From the NCBI GenBank assembly GCA_028370155.1, contig CP116670.1, positions 3,906,001 to 3,970,000 on the forward strand: DNA of 64,000 bases. Reading direction: 5' to 3'. A model generated the notes under the pieces. It searched no databases. It worked only from the letters and a program-made list of their open reading frames with translations, and was not told the origin of the DNA. The DNA comes from Arthrobacter sp. OVS8. GTDB lineage: Bacteria > Actinomycetota > Actinomycetes > Actinomycetales > Micrococcaceae. Both the position numbers and the translations under genes were made by a program. Positions 1 through 8,857 of the stretch are shown here, piece after piece (position 1 is the stretch's first letter; every line of letters begins with the position of its first letter).

Positions 1-1
1 C

Positions 2-778
2 AGCCAGTGGCAGTTCGGCCGTTCGACCCAGCCGGAGGTGACGGTCGCCGCCACCACCGAGGAGCCCAAACCGCTGACCACGGTGCTCCGGCCCGGGGAT
101 TTCTTCCCGGGCTCGGTCGCTGACCAGATGGTCACCGCCACCGGTACGTACGATCCGCAGAAGCAGGTCCTGGTCCCGGGACGCTTGAACAGCGGCGCCA
201 CGGGCTACTGGATCGTCTCGGCCCTGGCCGTGAACGACGCCCCAATCCTGACCGGAGCCGGCGCCTCGCCGCAGACCTGGATCCCGGTTGCCCGCGGCTG
301 GGTTGCGGAGCCCGCGGACGCCGCCGCGCCGCCGTCGGGCGTCATTGAACTGACCGGACGGCTGCTGCCCTCCGAGGCCCCGCTGCCGGGGACCGACGCC
401 GGACCCGGGCGGGCCAGCGCCGTCTCCGTTGCGGAACTCATCAACGTCTGGGACATCAGCAGCTACCCGGGCTTCGTCACCGCGAATTCGGAGCTGTCCG
501 GCGGCACCGATGTCAGTGCCGCCGCGTCCGGCGGAGAGGTGAAGCCGCTGAACATCGGCCCGCAGCCGCCGGCCGAAAAGATCAACTGGCTCAACCTCTT
601 CTACGCCGCCGAATGGGTGGTGTTTGCCGGCTTCGCGCTGTTCATCTGGTGGCGGCTTGTGAAGGACGACTACCGCCGCGACCTTGAGGACGCCCTCGAC
701 GAGGAGCAGGACGCCGCGGAACAGCCCGTCCCCGACCCCATCGAACCGCACCCCACCGACCCGAAAGTGCAATCATGA
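2..778 (+). CDS. SURF1 family cytochrome oxidase biogenesis protein (5' partial)
   Basis: SURF1-type membrane protein that assists assembly of the aa3-type cytochrome c oxidase. The gene enters from the left edge, so the N-terminal membrane helix is missing; the frame is open from base 2, reading WQFGRSTQPEV. Visible family features are the periplasmic core with GTYDPQKQVLVPGR and ARGWV, and a C-terminal helix near 590-655 (VVFAGFALFIWWRLV) followed by an acidic tail. Its stop codon overlaps the ATG of the next gene (ATGA), which suggests translational coupling. The family call is firm; the start cannot be seen. Confidence 0.88.
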   Translation, partial: SQWQFGRSTQPEVTVAATTEEPKPLTTVLRPGDFFPGSVADQMVTATGTYDPQKQVLVPGRLNSGATGYWIVSALAVNDAPILTGAGASPQTWIPVARGWVAEPADAAAPPSGVIELTGRLLPSEAPLPGTDAGPGRASAVSVAELINVWDISSYPGFVTANSELSGGTDVSAAASGGEVKPLNIGPQPPAEKINWLNLFYAAEWVVFAGFALFIWWRLVKDDYRRDLEDALDEEQDAAEQPVPDPIEPHPTDPKVQS

Positions 779-1286
779 TCGAGCCCCAGCCGCCATCCAG
801 CCGCAGCAGTCCAACGCAACGGGAAGTACACCCGGCAAGAAGCGCCGCTTCGGCGGAACCGAGGCCCAGATCCGTTCGGCGCTGAAGTTCTACAAGGTGC
901 TCGCCTACATGACCGGCACCATGCTGCTCCTGCTCTGCGCCGAGCTGATTGCCCGGTACGCCTTCGGCCAGTACCTCTTTCTGGGCGGAACCAACGCCGT
1001 CACCGGTGAGCCCTTCGGCTTCGGGTTCGCCGACGCCGAGCCGCCCGGCGTCATCGGCGGCGTGAATCTCTCCGTTGCGGTGCTGATCGTGCACGGCTGG
1101 ATGTACGTCGTGTACCTCATGTCCACCTTCCGGCTGTGGTCGCTGATGCGCTGGCCGTTCCTGAAGATGATCGTCCTGGCGCTCGGCGGCGTCGTGCCGT
1201 TCCTGTCCTTCGTCGTGGAGAAGAAGTTCCACGCCGAGGTGGAGGCCGAGCTGGCCACGAACCCGCAGGCCCCGCAGCGCTACTGA
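775..1286 (+). CDS. DUF3817 family integral membrane protein (one frame break)
   Basis: Small membrane protein of the actinobacterial DUF3817 family, about 170 residues, function unknown. The ATG at 775 overlaps the SURF1 stop. The start frame soon turns into unrelated sequence, while the conserved part (RSALKFYKVLAYMTGTMLLL, then LIVHGWMYVVYLMSTF) lies one frame over. Adding one C to the C run near 784-787 joins them as MIEPPAAIQPQQSN. Three hydrophobic segments are visible at about 900-950, 1,065-1,130 and 1,150-1,215. The family is often found between SURF1 and guaA in related genomes, from memory. The break is probably a sequencing error. Confidence 0.8.
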
Positions 1287-1414
1287 GCCCGCGCCGGGTG
1301 CAGCCTGGCCCGCGAGCCTGGCGGCCGTCGGTCTCCCGTGTGAGTTCGCTTACCCGGCGGCCGTTTGGGTGCCCGGACCGGCTTCTCAATGTGCGGGCGG
1401 ACCGCGCCGCAAAG

Positions 1415-1420
1415 TAGGCT
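1415..1420 (+). promoter_or_regulatory. -10 box of guaA, leaderless promoter
   Basis: TAGGCT ends six bases before the GTG start codon at 1,427. This spacing places transcription initiation at or next to the start codon, and no Shine-Dalgarno sequence is visible. I see no convincing -35 element. Confidence 0.5.
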
Positions 1421-1426
1421 AGTGGG

Positions 1427-3016
1427 GTGACTACTCCCACTGCATCCCAGACGTCCCACAAGCCCGTGCTGGTTGTTGACTACGGTGCCCAGTACGCGCA
1501 GCTGATCGCACGCCGCGTCCGGGAAGCGAACGTGTATTCGGAAGTGGTTCCGCATACCTACAGCACCGAGCAGCTCCTGGCCAAGAACCCCGCCGCCATC
1601 ATCCTCTCCGGCGGCCCCGCCAGCGTCTACGCCGAAGGCGCGCCCAGCGTCGGCGCGGACCTCTTCGAGGCCGGAATCCCGGTCTTCGGCATCTGCTACG
1701 GCTTCCAGGCCATGGCCAACGCGCTTGGCGGCAAGGTGGCCCAGACCGGGCTTCGCGAGTACGGCGCCACCGAGACCACCACGATCGGTGAAGGCCGCTC
1801 CATCCTGGACGGCATGCCCCAGCACCAGAGCACGTGGATGAGCCACGGCGACTCCGTGCACGAGGCCCCCGAGGGCTTTGAGGTCCTCGCCACCACGGCA
1901 GGCGCCGACGTGGCCGCCTTCGCCAACGAGGAGAAGAGCCTCTACGGAGTGCAGTGGCACCCCGAGGTGAAGCACTCGGCCTACGGCCAGCAGGTCCTCG
2001 AAAACTTCCTGTTCAAGGGCGCCAAGCTGGAACCGAACTGGACCACCGGCAACATCCTCGAGGAGCAGGTGGACCGGATCCGCAAGCAAATCGGCGATGC
2101 CCGGGTGATTTGCGGCCTGTCCGGCGGCGTTGACTCCGCCGTCGCCGCCGCCCTGGTCCAGCGCGCCGTCGGCGAGCAGCTGACGTGTGTGTTCGTGGAC
2201 CATGGACTGCTGCGCGAAGGCGAAGCCGAACAGGTGGAACGCGACTTCGTGGCCGCGACCGGCGTCAAGCTCTACGTTGCCAATGAGCAGGAGCGCTTCC
2301 AGTCGGCCCTGGCCGGCGTCAGCGACCCCGAGACCAAGCGCAAGATCATCGGCCGCGAATTCATCCGCGCCTTTGAGGAAGCCGAACTGGCCATCATCGC
2401 CGAGGCGGCCGCCCACGGCGAGAAGATCAAATTCCTTGTGCAGGGCACGCTGTACCCCGACGTCGTCGAATCCGGCGGCGGCGAGGGCGCCGCGAACATC
2501 AAGAGCCACCACAACGTGGGCGGACTGCCGGAAGACCTGCAGTTCGAACTTGTTGAGCCGCTGCGCGCACTGTTCAAGGACGAGGTCCGCGCCGTCGGCG
2601 CCCAGTTGGGCCTGCCGCAGGAAATCGTGGGACGCCAGCCGTTCCCCGGACCGGGCCTCGGCATCCGGATCGTCGGCGAAGTCACCAAGGAGCGGCTGGA
2701 CCTGCTGCGCAAGGCCGACGCCATCGCGCGGGCCGAACTGACCGCCGCCGGACTCGACAACGAGGTCTGGCAGATGCCGGTTGTGCTGCTGGCGGACGTC
2801 CGCAGCGTCGGCGTCCAGGGCGATGGCCGCACCTACGGGCATCCGATCGTGCTGCGCCCGGTCTCCTCCGAAGACGCCATGACGGCTGACTGGTCGCGGC
2901 TGCCCTACGACCTGCTGGCCAGGATCTCCAACCGCATCACCAACGAGGTGGATGGCGTGAACCGCGTGGTGCTCGACGTTACCAGCAAGCCGCCGGGAAC
3001 CATCGAGTGGGAATAG
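1427..3016 (+). CDS. guaA: GMP synthase (glutamine-hydrolysing)
   Basis: Converts XMP, ATP and glutamine to GMP, the last step of guanylate synthesis. The 529-residue protein has the usual length and order: an N-terminal class I glutamine amidotransferase with catalytic Cys90 (GICYGFQAM) and a His-Glu pair in VQWHPEVKHS; an ATP pyrophosphatase domain with the PP-loop GLSGGVDSAVAAAL; and the C-terminal dimerisation domain ending NEVDGVNRVVLDVTSKPPGT. The reading frame is intact. The start is a GTG directly behind a -10 box. A strong inverted repeat follows the stop, so the gene is probably monocistronic. Confidence 0.98.
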   Translation: MTTPTASQTSHKPVLVVDYGAQYAQLIARRVREANVYSEVVPHTYSTEQLLAKNPAAIILSGGPASVYAEGAPSVGADLFEAGIPVFGICYGFQAMANALGGKVAQTGLREYGATETTTIGEGRSILDGMPQHQSTWMSHGDSVHEAPEGFEVLATTAGADVAAFANEEKSLYGVQWHPEVKHSAYGQQVLENFLFKGAKLEPNWTTGNILEEQVDRIRKQIGDARVICGLSGGVDSAVAAALVQRAVGEQLTCVFVDHGLLREGEAEQVERDFVAATGVKLYVANEQERFQSALAGVSDPETKRKIIGREFIRAFEEAELAIIAEAAAHGEKIKFLVQGTLYPDVVESGGGEGAANIKSHHNVGGLPEDLQFELVEPLRALFKDEVRAVGAQLGLPQEIVGRQPFPGPGLGIRIVGEVTKERLDLLRKADAIARAELTAAGLDNEVWQMPVVLLADVRSVGVQGDGRTYGHPIVLRPVSSEDAMTADWSRLPYDLLARISNRITNEVDGVNRVVLDVTSKPPGTIEWE

Positions 3017-3033
3017 TCCGCTAAGGGCGAGTG

Positions 3034-3066
3034 AAGTGGCCGGTCTCCTGGGGAGGCCGGCCACTT
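3034..3066 (+). terminator. Inverted repeat after guaA
   Basis: Perfect 10-bp stem (AAGTGGCCGG at 3,034-3,043 and CCGGCCACTT at 3,057-3,066) with a 13-base loop, 17 bases after the guaA stop. There is no clear T tract, as often seen in high-GC actinobacteria. Confidence 0.7.
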
Positions 3067-3189
3067 TACGTCTGTCCGGGACATCCGGGCGGGAATGTGT
3101 CGCTTTGGGCGGCGGTGACGATCCTGCAAATTCCGGTCGAATTTGCGTCCCGCCAGTGTTGCGGAGCCTCACCGGCACCGGTTTCGGGC

Positions 3190-3195
3190 TACCCT
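3190..3195 (+). promoter_or_regulatory. -10 box before the helicase-like gene
   Basis: TACCCT ends seven bases before ATG 3,203, the pattern of a leaderless transcript. It supports 3,203 over the upstream or downstream alternatives. Confidence 0.4.
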
Positions 3196-3202
3196 CGAAA
3201 GC

Positions 3203-6200
3203 ATGCCGGTATGGTCCAGGACGTCCCGCGCGAGCACGGTAACCGTGAGCACAGTAAACGCGAGCACAGAAAAGAAGGCTGTAGTGTCAGTTGGTCAAGG
3301 CCACCCCGAGGGCTCCGAGGAGCTCAGGAAATGGCTGTCGGGGCTCAAGCCCGTCACCGGAGCAGACACCATGCTGCGCTTCACCAAGACGCCTGAGGGC
3401 TCGATCGACCTGACCCACGCCCATCCGTCCGGCCTGGCGCAGCTGATGGCCGGCCGGCGCACCCGGCTCTCCACCCTGATCCGTGACCACCAGCAGTACG
3501 TCATCGCGGCGCGGGCCTCCCGCAACCTGCGGTCCAAGATCTTCGAACTCTCCAACGACCGCGGCATCGACGCCGGATACTTCTCAGCCGGCACAGTCGT
3601 GTGGACGTCCGCCGTCGGAGGCAAGCCCCAGCGCGTCTCCGCACCGGTCATGCTGGCAGCGATCTCCCTCACGGCCCGGCCGGGCGAGGACGACTACGAA
3701 CTGCAGCTGACCGAACAGGCCAAGATCAACCCCGCGCTCATCCGCCACCTCAAGACCATCCACGGCATCGTCTTCGACGTCAACGCCATCACCCGCATGG
3801 CCTACAGCACCGCCCGCTTCGACCCGCAGCCGGTCCTCGAACGCCTGGGCACGCTCATCCAGCCGATCCACGGCTCCGAGGTGGAGCACAACCTGCTGGT
3901 CTCCACCTTCGCCGACCTGTCCGGGAGCCTCGAAGACCCGTGGATCAACGCGAACCATCCCCTCGTGACGGCGCTGGGCCGGGCCGCCGCCGGCGGGCCG
4001 GTGGAGGTCCCCGAGCTCAAAACCGGGCGTTTCCCGAGCACCGACGAGCGGGATCCCGCCGATGAACTGCTGCTGCTCGACGCCGACACGGACCAGCAGT
4101 ACGTCGTCGACGCCGTCCGCGCCGGAGACTCCCTCGTGGTCAGCAGCCCGCCGGGCACCGGCCAGACCCAGACAGCCATCAATACCATCGGCGCCCTCGT
4201 CGATCAGGGCAAGACCGTCCTGGTGGTGGGGGACCGGCGCGCCAGCCTGGGCGAGATCTCCGCCGAGCTGGACACCCTCGGGTTGGACTCCACCCTCTTC
4301 CAGCTGGCCGGCAACACAACTCCACTGCAGCTCAAAGGCCAGCTGGTCAGGGCCATTGTGCGCAACGAGAAGTCCCTCGAACCCCAGCTCAGCAACCTGC
4401 ACAGCACCCTGACCGAACACCGTCACGCCCTCCGGGACCACGTCGCCTCGCTGCACAACGTCCGTCAGCGGTGGGGCTGCTCACCCTACGAGGCCATGCA
4501 GTCCCTGGCCGAGCTCACGTCCATCCAGCCCGCACCGGCCACCACCGTCCGGCTCAAGCGCAGCGTGCTCGACAGCATCCGGGACCGCGAGGAACTGGCC
4601 GGGCGGTTGCACAGGGCGGCCGAACTGGGGAGTTTTAGCCGCGCGTCGACGACGAGCCCCTGGCATGGCGCCCGCCTCCTCACCCGCAAGGAAACCCAGG
4701 AAGCCCAGCAGGTTGCCCGCTCCGTGGCCGTGAAGCTTCCGGAACTGCGCGCACTGATGAACGGCGTCGCCGAGCACGCCGAGATCCGCCTTGGCCGCAC
4801 GTTTGCCGAGTGGGGGGACCAGGTTGAGCTTCTTGTCGCCGTGCGTGGAAGCCTCGACAAATTCACCGCCGACATCTTCGACCGCCCCGTCCACGACCTC
4901 ATCTCAGCCACTGCGGCCTCCTCTTGGCGCCGCGAACGGAACATCGAGATGCCGTCCATGCAGCGCTCCCGCCTGCGCCGCGTGGCGAAGGAATACGTCC
5001 GCCCGGGCGTCCACATCGCCGACTTGCACAGCTCCCTCGTCCTGGTCCAGGAGCAGCGGGCGGCATGGTCGGATTACGCGACGACGCAGCGCCACCCGGC
5101 GGTCCCGTCCGGCCTGGCCGAAATCATTGCCCTGTACCGCGATCTGGAAGGGGAACTGACCGAATTGGGCCAGGCCGTCCGGCACACCGCGGCCGGCGGC
5201 GAGTTGCACACCACGCCCTACGAGGAACTCATGGAGCGGCTGCAGCGGCTGGTTGCCGATACCGGGACGCTTGAGACCCTGCCGGAGCGGACTCTCCTGG
5301 TGGAGAACATGCGCGAGCATGGCCTCGGCGAACTTCTGGCCGACCTTGCCGAGCGCGAAGTGCCGGCCGGTTCCGTGGCCGCGGAGCTCGAGCTCGCCTG
5401 GTGGCAGTCCGCCCTGGAAGCCATGATCAGCGGGGACGACTACCTGGCCATGTCCGACGGCGACGCGCTGCGACAGCTCGAAGCCGAATACCGTCTGGCG
5501 GACAACGCCCACATCGCCAGCGGCGCGGCCCGCCTGCGCTGGAATCTCGCCGAACGCTGGCGGGCCGCCATCGCCGAGCACCCGCGGCAGGCGGAACTGC
5601 TGCGCAGCCTGCTCAAGGACGGCCGGGTCACCCTGCCGGCCCTGACCGGGCAAGCCCCGGAACTGCTGCCCATGCTGGTCCCCGTGTGGTCCGTCAGCCC
5701 CTATCTCCTGACGGCGGTCCTGCCGGTGGAGCAGCGGTTCGACGCGGTGGTCATCCTCGATGCGGAGGCGACGTCTCTGCAGGCAGTCCTGCCGGCCGTC
5801 GCCCGCGCCAATCAAGTTATTGCCTTTGGCGACGACAGGATTGCCAGCCCGCGGACCTTCACCGTCAGTGTGGAGCGGCTTGCTGCCGGGGAGAGTTCGC
5901 ACCAGGGTGTCGAGAGCGCGTACAAGGCCCTGTCCAGCGTGCTGCCCGTATGGAATTTGCGGACCGTCTACCGCGCCGTCGACGAAGACCTCGTCCGGCA
6001 ACTCAGCAAGGGATTCTACGACAGCGGGCTCCGCCGGTTGCCGGAAGGCCAGTCCGCCACCGGGCTGGACCGGGCCCTGACCGTTGAATATTTGCCGGAC
6101 GGCACGGGACTGCCCAGCGCCGACCAGGACGGCGTCGAATCGGTGGTGGCCGAGGTGAACCGTGCGGTGGAGCTTGTCTTCGAACACGCCCGGCTGCGGC

Positions 6201-7081
6201 CCCGGACGTCGCTGGCCGTCGTCACCGGCAGCCTCCGGCACGCGGCGCGGATCGGTGAATCCATCCGGCTGCAGCTGCCCAACCATCCACTGCTGGCCAG
6301 CTTCTTCACGGCCGGGGACGAATCCTTCCGGGTGGTGGACCTGGACCGCGCCCAGGGCCTGGTCCGCGACCACGTGATCTTCTCCCCGGGCTACGGCCGC
6401 ACCCCGCACGGGCGTGCGCTCCACAGCCTGGGCCCGCTGTCCGCGGATGGCGGACGGGCCAAGTTCGCCCTTGCCATGACGCGGGCACGCCGGTCCCTGC
6501 ACGTGCTGAGCTGCTTCCGTCCCGAAGATCTGGACGTGACCCGGCTAAGCAACGGGGCGGTGGACTTCTATGAGCTCCTGGACCGGGAAATCGCGGGCAA
6601 CTCCGATCTCGGCAGCCCGGCGTCGCGCGCAGCCGCCAGCGAACAGGCACTCGGCGCCGACCCCCTGGTGGCGGACCTCGGTGACCGGCTCCGTGCCCGG
6701 GGCGCCCGGGTCTGGCACCAGTACGACGGGGCGCTGAACATGGTTGCCGCGGCCGACCCGCTGAGCACGCTGGGACAGGACGACGCCGAAATTCCCCGGC
6801 CCGTTGCGATCGAGTCCGACGGCACCGAGCACTACCGCCGGATGACCGTCCGTGAACGCAGCAGGCTTCGCCCGCAGCTCTTGGAGCGACTCGGCTGGCG
6901 TTACATGCCACTATGGACCATAGAGGTTTTCACCGATCCTTCGGCCTGCGCCGACAGGATCGGCGGCTACCTGGGCCTGGAAAAACCGGCCGTGACGCAC
7001 CGGAAGCAGGCCTCGCCGGGATTCTTCGACGACGACGTCGAGAACCTGGCCGTTAACGAAGCGCAGGCCTCCAACGCGTAG
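3203..7081 (+). CDS. Large superfamily 1 helicase-like protein with C-terminal endonuclease-like domain
   Basis: A 1,292-residue cytoplasmic protein with an intact frame. The middle carries a UPF1-like SF1 ATPase core: PPGTGQTQT at residues 316-324, ILDAEATSL near 848-856 (motif II position) and AMTRARRSLHVL near residue 1,093 (motif VI). The Walker A lysine is glutamine (Q321) and motif II reads DAEA instead of DEA, so ATPase activity is doubtful. The last 120 residues (IESDGTEHYRRMTVRERSR, then ERLGWRYMPLW) resemble the MTES_1575/Vsr-like endonuclease fold often appended to such helicases. The start is the ATG seven bases after TACCCT; GTG at 3,284 is an alternative. Partner and role are unknown; DNA repair or defence are possible inferences. 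Confidence 0.8.
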   Translation: MPVWSRTSRASTVTVSTVNASTEKKAVVSVGQGHPEGSEELRKWLSGLKPVTGADTMLRFTKTPEGSIDLTHAHPSGLAQLMAGRRTRLSTLIRDHQQYVIAARASRNLRSKIFELSNDRGIDAGYFSAGTVVWTSAVGGKPQRVSAPVMLAAISLTARPGEDDYELQLTEQAKINPALIRHLKTIHGIVFDVNAITRMAYSTARFDPQPVLERLGTLIQPIHGSEVEHNLLVSTFADLSGSLEDPWINANHPLVTALGRAAAGGPVEVPELKTGRFPSTDERDPADELLLLDADTDQQYVVDAVRAGDSLVVSSPPGTGQTQTAINTIGALVDQGKTVLVVGDRRASLGEISAELDTLGLDSTLFQLAGNTTPLQLKGQLVRAIVRNEKSLEPQLSNLHSTLTEHRHALRDHVASLHNVRQRWGCSPYEAMQSLAELTSIQPAPATTVRLKRSVLDSIRDREELAGRLHRAAELGSFSRASTTSPWHGARLLTRKETQEAQQVARSVAVKLPELRALMNGVAEHAEIRLGRTFAEWGDQVELLVAVRGSLDKFTADIFDRPVHDLISATAASSWRRERNIEMPSMQRSRLRRVAKEYVRPGVHIADLHSSLVLVQEQRAAWSDYATTQRHPAVPSGLAEIIALYRDLEGELTELGQAVRHTAAGGELHTTPYEELMERLQRLVADTGTLETLPERTLLVENMREHGLGELLADLAEREVPAGSVAAELELAWWQSALEAMISGDDYLAMSDGDALRQLEAEYRLADNAHIASGAARLRWNLAERWRAAIAEHPRQAELLRSLLKDGRVTLPALTGQAPELLPMLVPVWSVSPYLLTAVLPVEQRFDAVVILDAEATSLQAVLPAVARANQVIAFGDDRIASPRTFTVSVERLAAGESSHQGVESAYKALSSVLPVWNLRTVYRAVDEDLVRQLSKGFYDSGLRRLPEGQSATGLDRALTVEYLPDGTGLPSADQDGVESVVAEVNRAVELVFEHARLRPRTSLAVVTGSLRHAARIGESIRLQLPNHPLLASFFTAGDESFRVVDLDRAQGLVRDHVIFSPGYGRTPHGRALHSLGPLSADGGRAKFALAMTRARRSLHVLSCFRPEDLDVTRLSNGAVDFYELLDREIAGNSDLGSPASRAAASEQALGADPLVADLGDRLRARGARVWHQYDGALNMVAAADPLSTLGQDDAEIPRPVAIESDGTEHYRRMTVRERSRLRPQLLERLGWRYMPLWTIEVFTDPSACADRIGGYLGLEKPAVTHRKQASPGFFDDDVENLAVNEAQASNA

Positions 7082-7150
7082 GCCCCGTCCGTATGGTCGG
7101 AGCGCGCGAATGAGTACAGGACAGATCAGGGCAGTAAGGAGGCCGGCGGC

Positions 7151-7366
7151 ATGAGTGCAGACGGCGGCACGAACAACAGCGGGGACATCCAGAACAACGG
7201 GAACGTCCAGGACAATGAGTCGAAGCCGGCCGCGCCGGTGACGGTCCCGGCAGGGGTTCTGCCGAACAAGGCCGCTGAAGACGATCCGCGCCGTTGGGGC
7301 GACGAGCCCGGCGGCTACGACCACGACTCCTGGCTTCAGGAACAGAAGCCTCCGCACTGGGGCTGA
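7151..7366 (+). CDS. Small conserved hypothetical protein
   Basis: A 71-residue hydrophilic protein of unknown function, rich in Asn, Gly and Pro. It has no membrane segment, cysteine pair or recognisable fold. A strong ribosome-binding site (AAGGAGG at 7,135-7,141) precedes the ATG. The C-terminal part (DDPRRWGDEPGG, then DSWLQEQKPPHWG) looks conserved-type and aromatic-rich, reminiscent of small actinobacterial proteins, but I cannot name a family. It lies 69 bases after the helicase-like gene on the same strand. Confidence 0.7.
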   Translation: MSADGGTNNSGDIQNNGNVQDNESKPAAPVTVPAGVLPNKAAEDDPRRWGDEPGGYDHDSWLQEQKPPHWG

Positions 7367-7458
7367 GGACCTATCGGGCCCCGCGCTGCGGCGGCCCGGG
7401 CTTCCGCCGAACAGGCCTGCCGGTAGCTCCGGCCGGGCCCGTTACGCGGCGGAGCCAG

Positions 7459-8341
7459 CTACCCGGGGCCAGCCCGCACCAGGACGAAGAACAGCTTCCC
7501 TGGGTGGAAGCACCGGCGAGGCGGCGCGTCTGATCGGCGTCGGCCGCCACGACCATAAGGCCCTCCGCTTCCCCGGAGGCCAGCCATTGGCCGGCATCGC
7601 CGCCGTTCCCGGAAGTCCACAGTACGGGCACCGCGGCAGCCAGCAGGCGGGACGCCGCGGGCTGGTCGAAGCCGTCGCCGGTCGTCATGACCACATTGAC
7701 TAGCTGTCCGGGCGAGAGCAGCTGGATGGAAGCGGGGTCGGCCATCCGGAGCGGCACGGCCGCAGATCCCGGGGACTGCCCGCCAGCAGACCGGGTCCAA
7801 GGAGCTGGGCATCGGAAAGCAACTGACCCTTGCGAAGCGCCACTGCAAGCTGTCTGCCTCGCGGGGAATCGTTGCCGCCAAAGCTGCCCGCCGGCACAAG
7901 GCCTCGCGGGACGTCCAGCACCGTCAGGTCGTCCGGGCCGAGTGTCTTCCCGGCCGGGAGGTCCCTTGCTGCAGCGAAGGCGGAGACTGTGTAGGCCGGG
8001 GCCGGCGTCAACTGCTGCACGGTGATACCGGCCGCGATGCACAGCAGTAGCGCCACCGCCAGGCGGCGGTTGCGGTCCAGCCAGCGGAACAGCCGCCGGG
8101 AGGGCCGGCCGGCGGGTCGTCGCCCCCGCGGTGACCTGCCGGAGCCCTGCCGGCCGGGCCTACGTCCCGGGGAACGGCCGATCCTGAGCACCGACGAGGG
8201 GCGGAGGGCCCCACGGAGTAAGACAACACGGGGTAAGACACCGCGCGTTAAGGTGCCACGCGGTAAGACATCACGCGGTAGGGCAAGTGGGATGTGCGGC
8301 CGGAGACGGAGCGGCGGGACGGAACGCGCAAGGATGGTCAT
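7459..8341 (-). CDS. SAF-domain protein, CpaB/RcpC-like (two frame breaks)
   Basis: About 294 residues after two one-base repairs. An arginine-rich N-terminus is followed by one membrane helix (RLAVALLLCIAAGITV) and a SAF domain (AFAAARDLPAGKTLGPDDL), the architecture of CpaB/RcpC proteins of Flp pilus assembly and related secreted SAF proteins. The frame breaks near 7,775 (CCCCGGG, one G missing) and 7,500 (GGG, one G missing), after which it ends GKLFFVLVRAGPG. No tad/flp genes lie nearby, so a pilus role is not supported by context. The first 50 codons contain a 15-bp tandem repeat (8,213-8,287), so the true start could be further in. Confidence 0.68.
8213..8287. repeat. Five tandem 15-bp units
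   Basis: Units begin at 8,213, 8,228, 8,243, 8,258 and 8,273; the consensus on the plus strand is ACGSGGTAAGACAMC. The third unit is the most diverged. Read on the minus strand within the SAF-domain frame they encode repeated VLPRG-type pentapeptides. A 15-bp period keeps the frame, so copy number may vary without breaking the gene. Confidence 0.75.
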
Positions 8342-8462
8342 GGCGCGACACTACGCACCACCACCAAAGCCGCGCAGGGGTTGCCTGGGCTATGTGGAAA
8401 AGGTCTGTTGCTACGGCGGACTGGCGGCGAACAGTCGCGGCGCCGGAGCCCCGCGGAAAGTC

Positions 8463-8711
8463 CTAGCTGGCGGCGGCGGCGGGCGCCGGAGTCGCTGCCG
8501 CGGCGGGTGCCGGGGAGACGGTGCTGCCCTTGGCATCACGGGAGTCGGTCCGGTAGAAGCCGGAACCCTTGAAGACGACGCCAACGCTGTTGAACTTCTT
8601 GCGCAGGGTCCCCTGGCACTCGGGGCAGGACGTGAGGGAGCTGTCGGTGAACGACTGCACGATCTCGAAGGCGTGGCTGCAGTCCTTGCAGGCGTATGCA
8701 TACGTGGGCAC
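8463..8711 (-). CDS. FmdB family zinc-ribbon protein
   Basis: An 82-residue protein with the FmdB-type zinc ribbon: YACKDC near residues 6-11 and CPEC near residues 29-32, so two CxxC knuckles that should bind one zinc. The Phe-Lys-Gly-Ser-Gly-Phe-Tyr stretch after the ribbon is typical of the family, followed by an Ala/Pro-rich tail. Members are often called regulatory proteins but no activity is established. It lies between the SAF-domain gene and the 5-formyl-THF cyclo-ligase gene, all leftward, an arrangement common in actinobacteria. Confidence 0.9.
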   Translation of the reverse strand: MPTYAYACKDCSHAFEIVQSFTDSSLTSCPECQGTLRKKFNSVGVVFKGSGFYRTDSRDAKGSTVSPAPAAAATPAPAAAAS

Positions 8712-8857
8712 TGGAAATCCTCCTCTGGGACAAACGAGCAGGTCCCGTGCTGTCCGGTCGGGATCATCGCCGCAATGTTGCTCGGCGGAATCCGTCCCTT
8801 AGCAGTCGCAGGGCCTGAGTGCTAATTCTATCACCCCTGCCGCGCGGCACCCTTGCG

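Noticed and set aside
1280..3178. Long minus-strand reading frame antisense to guaA
   Set aside because: It is a high-GC shadow of guaA with no family resemblance; guaA covers the same bases with clear motifs.
4904..6502. 532-residue minus-strand frame opposite the helicase-like gene
   Set aside because: No recognisable domain; the plus-strand gene has clear motifs throughout.
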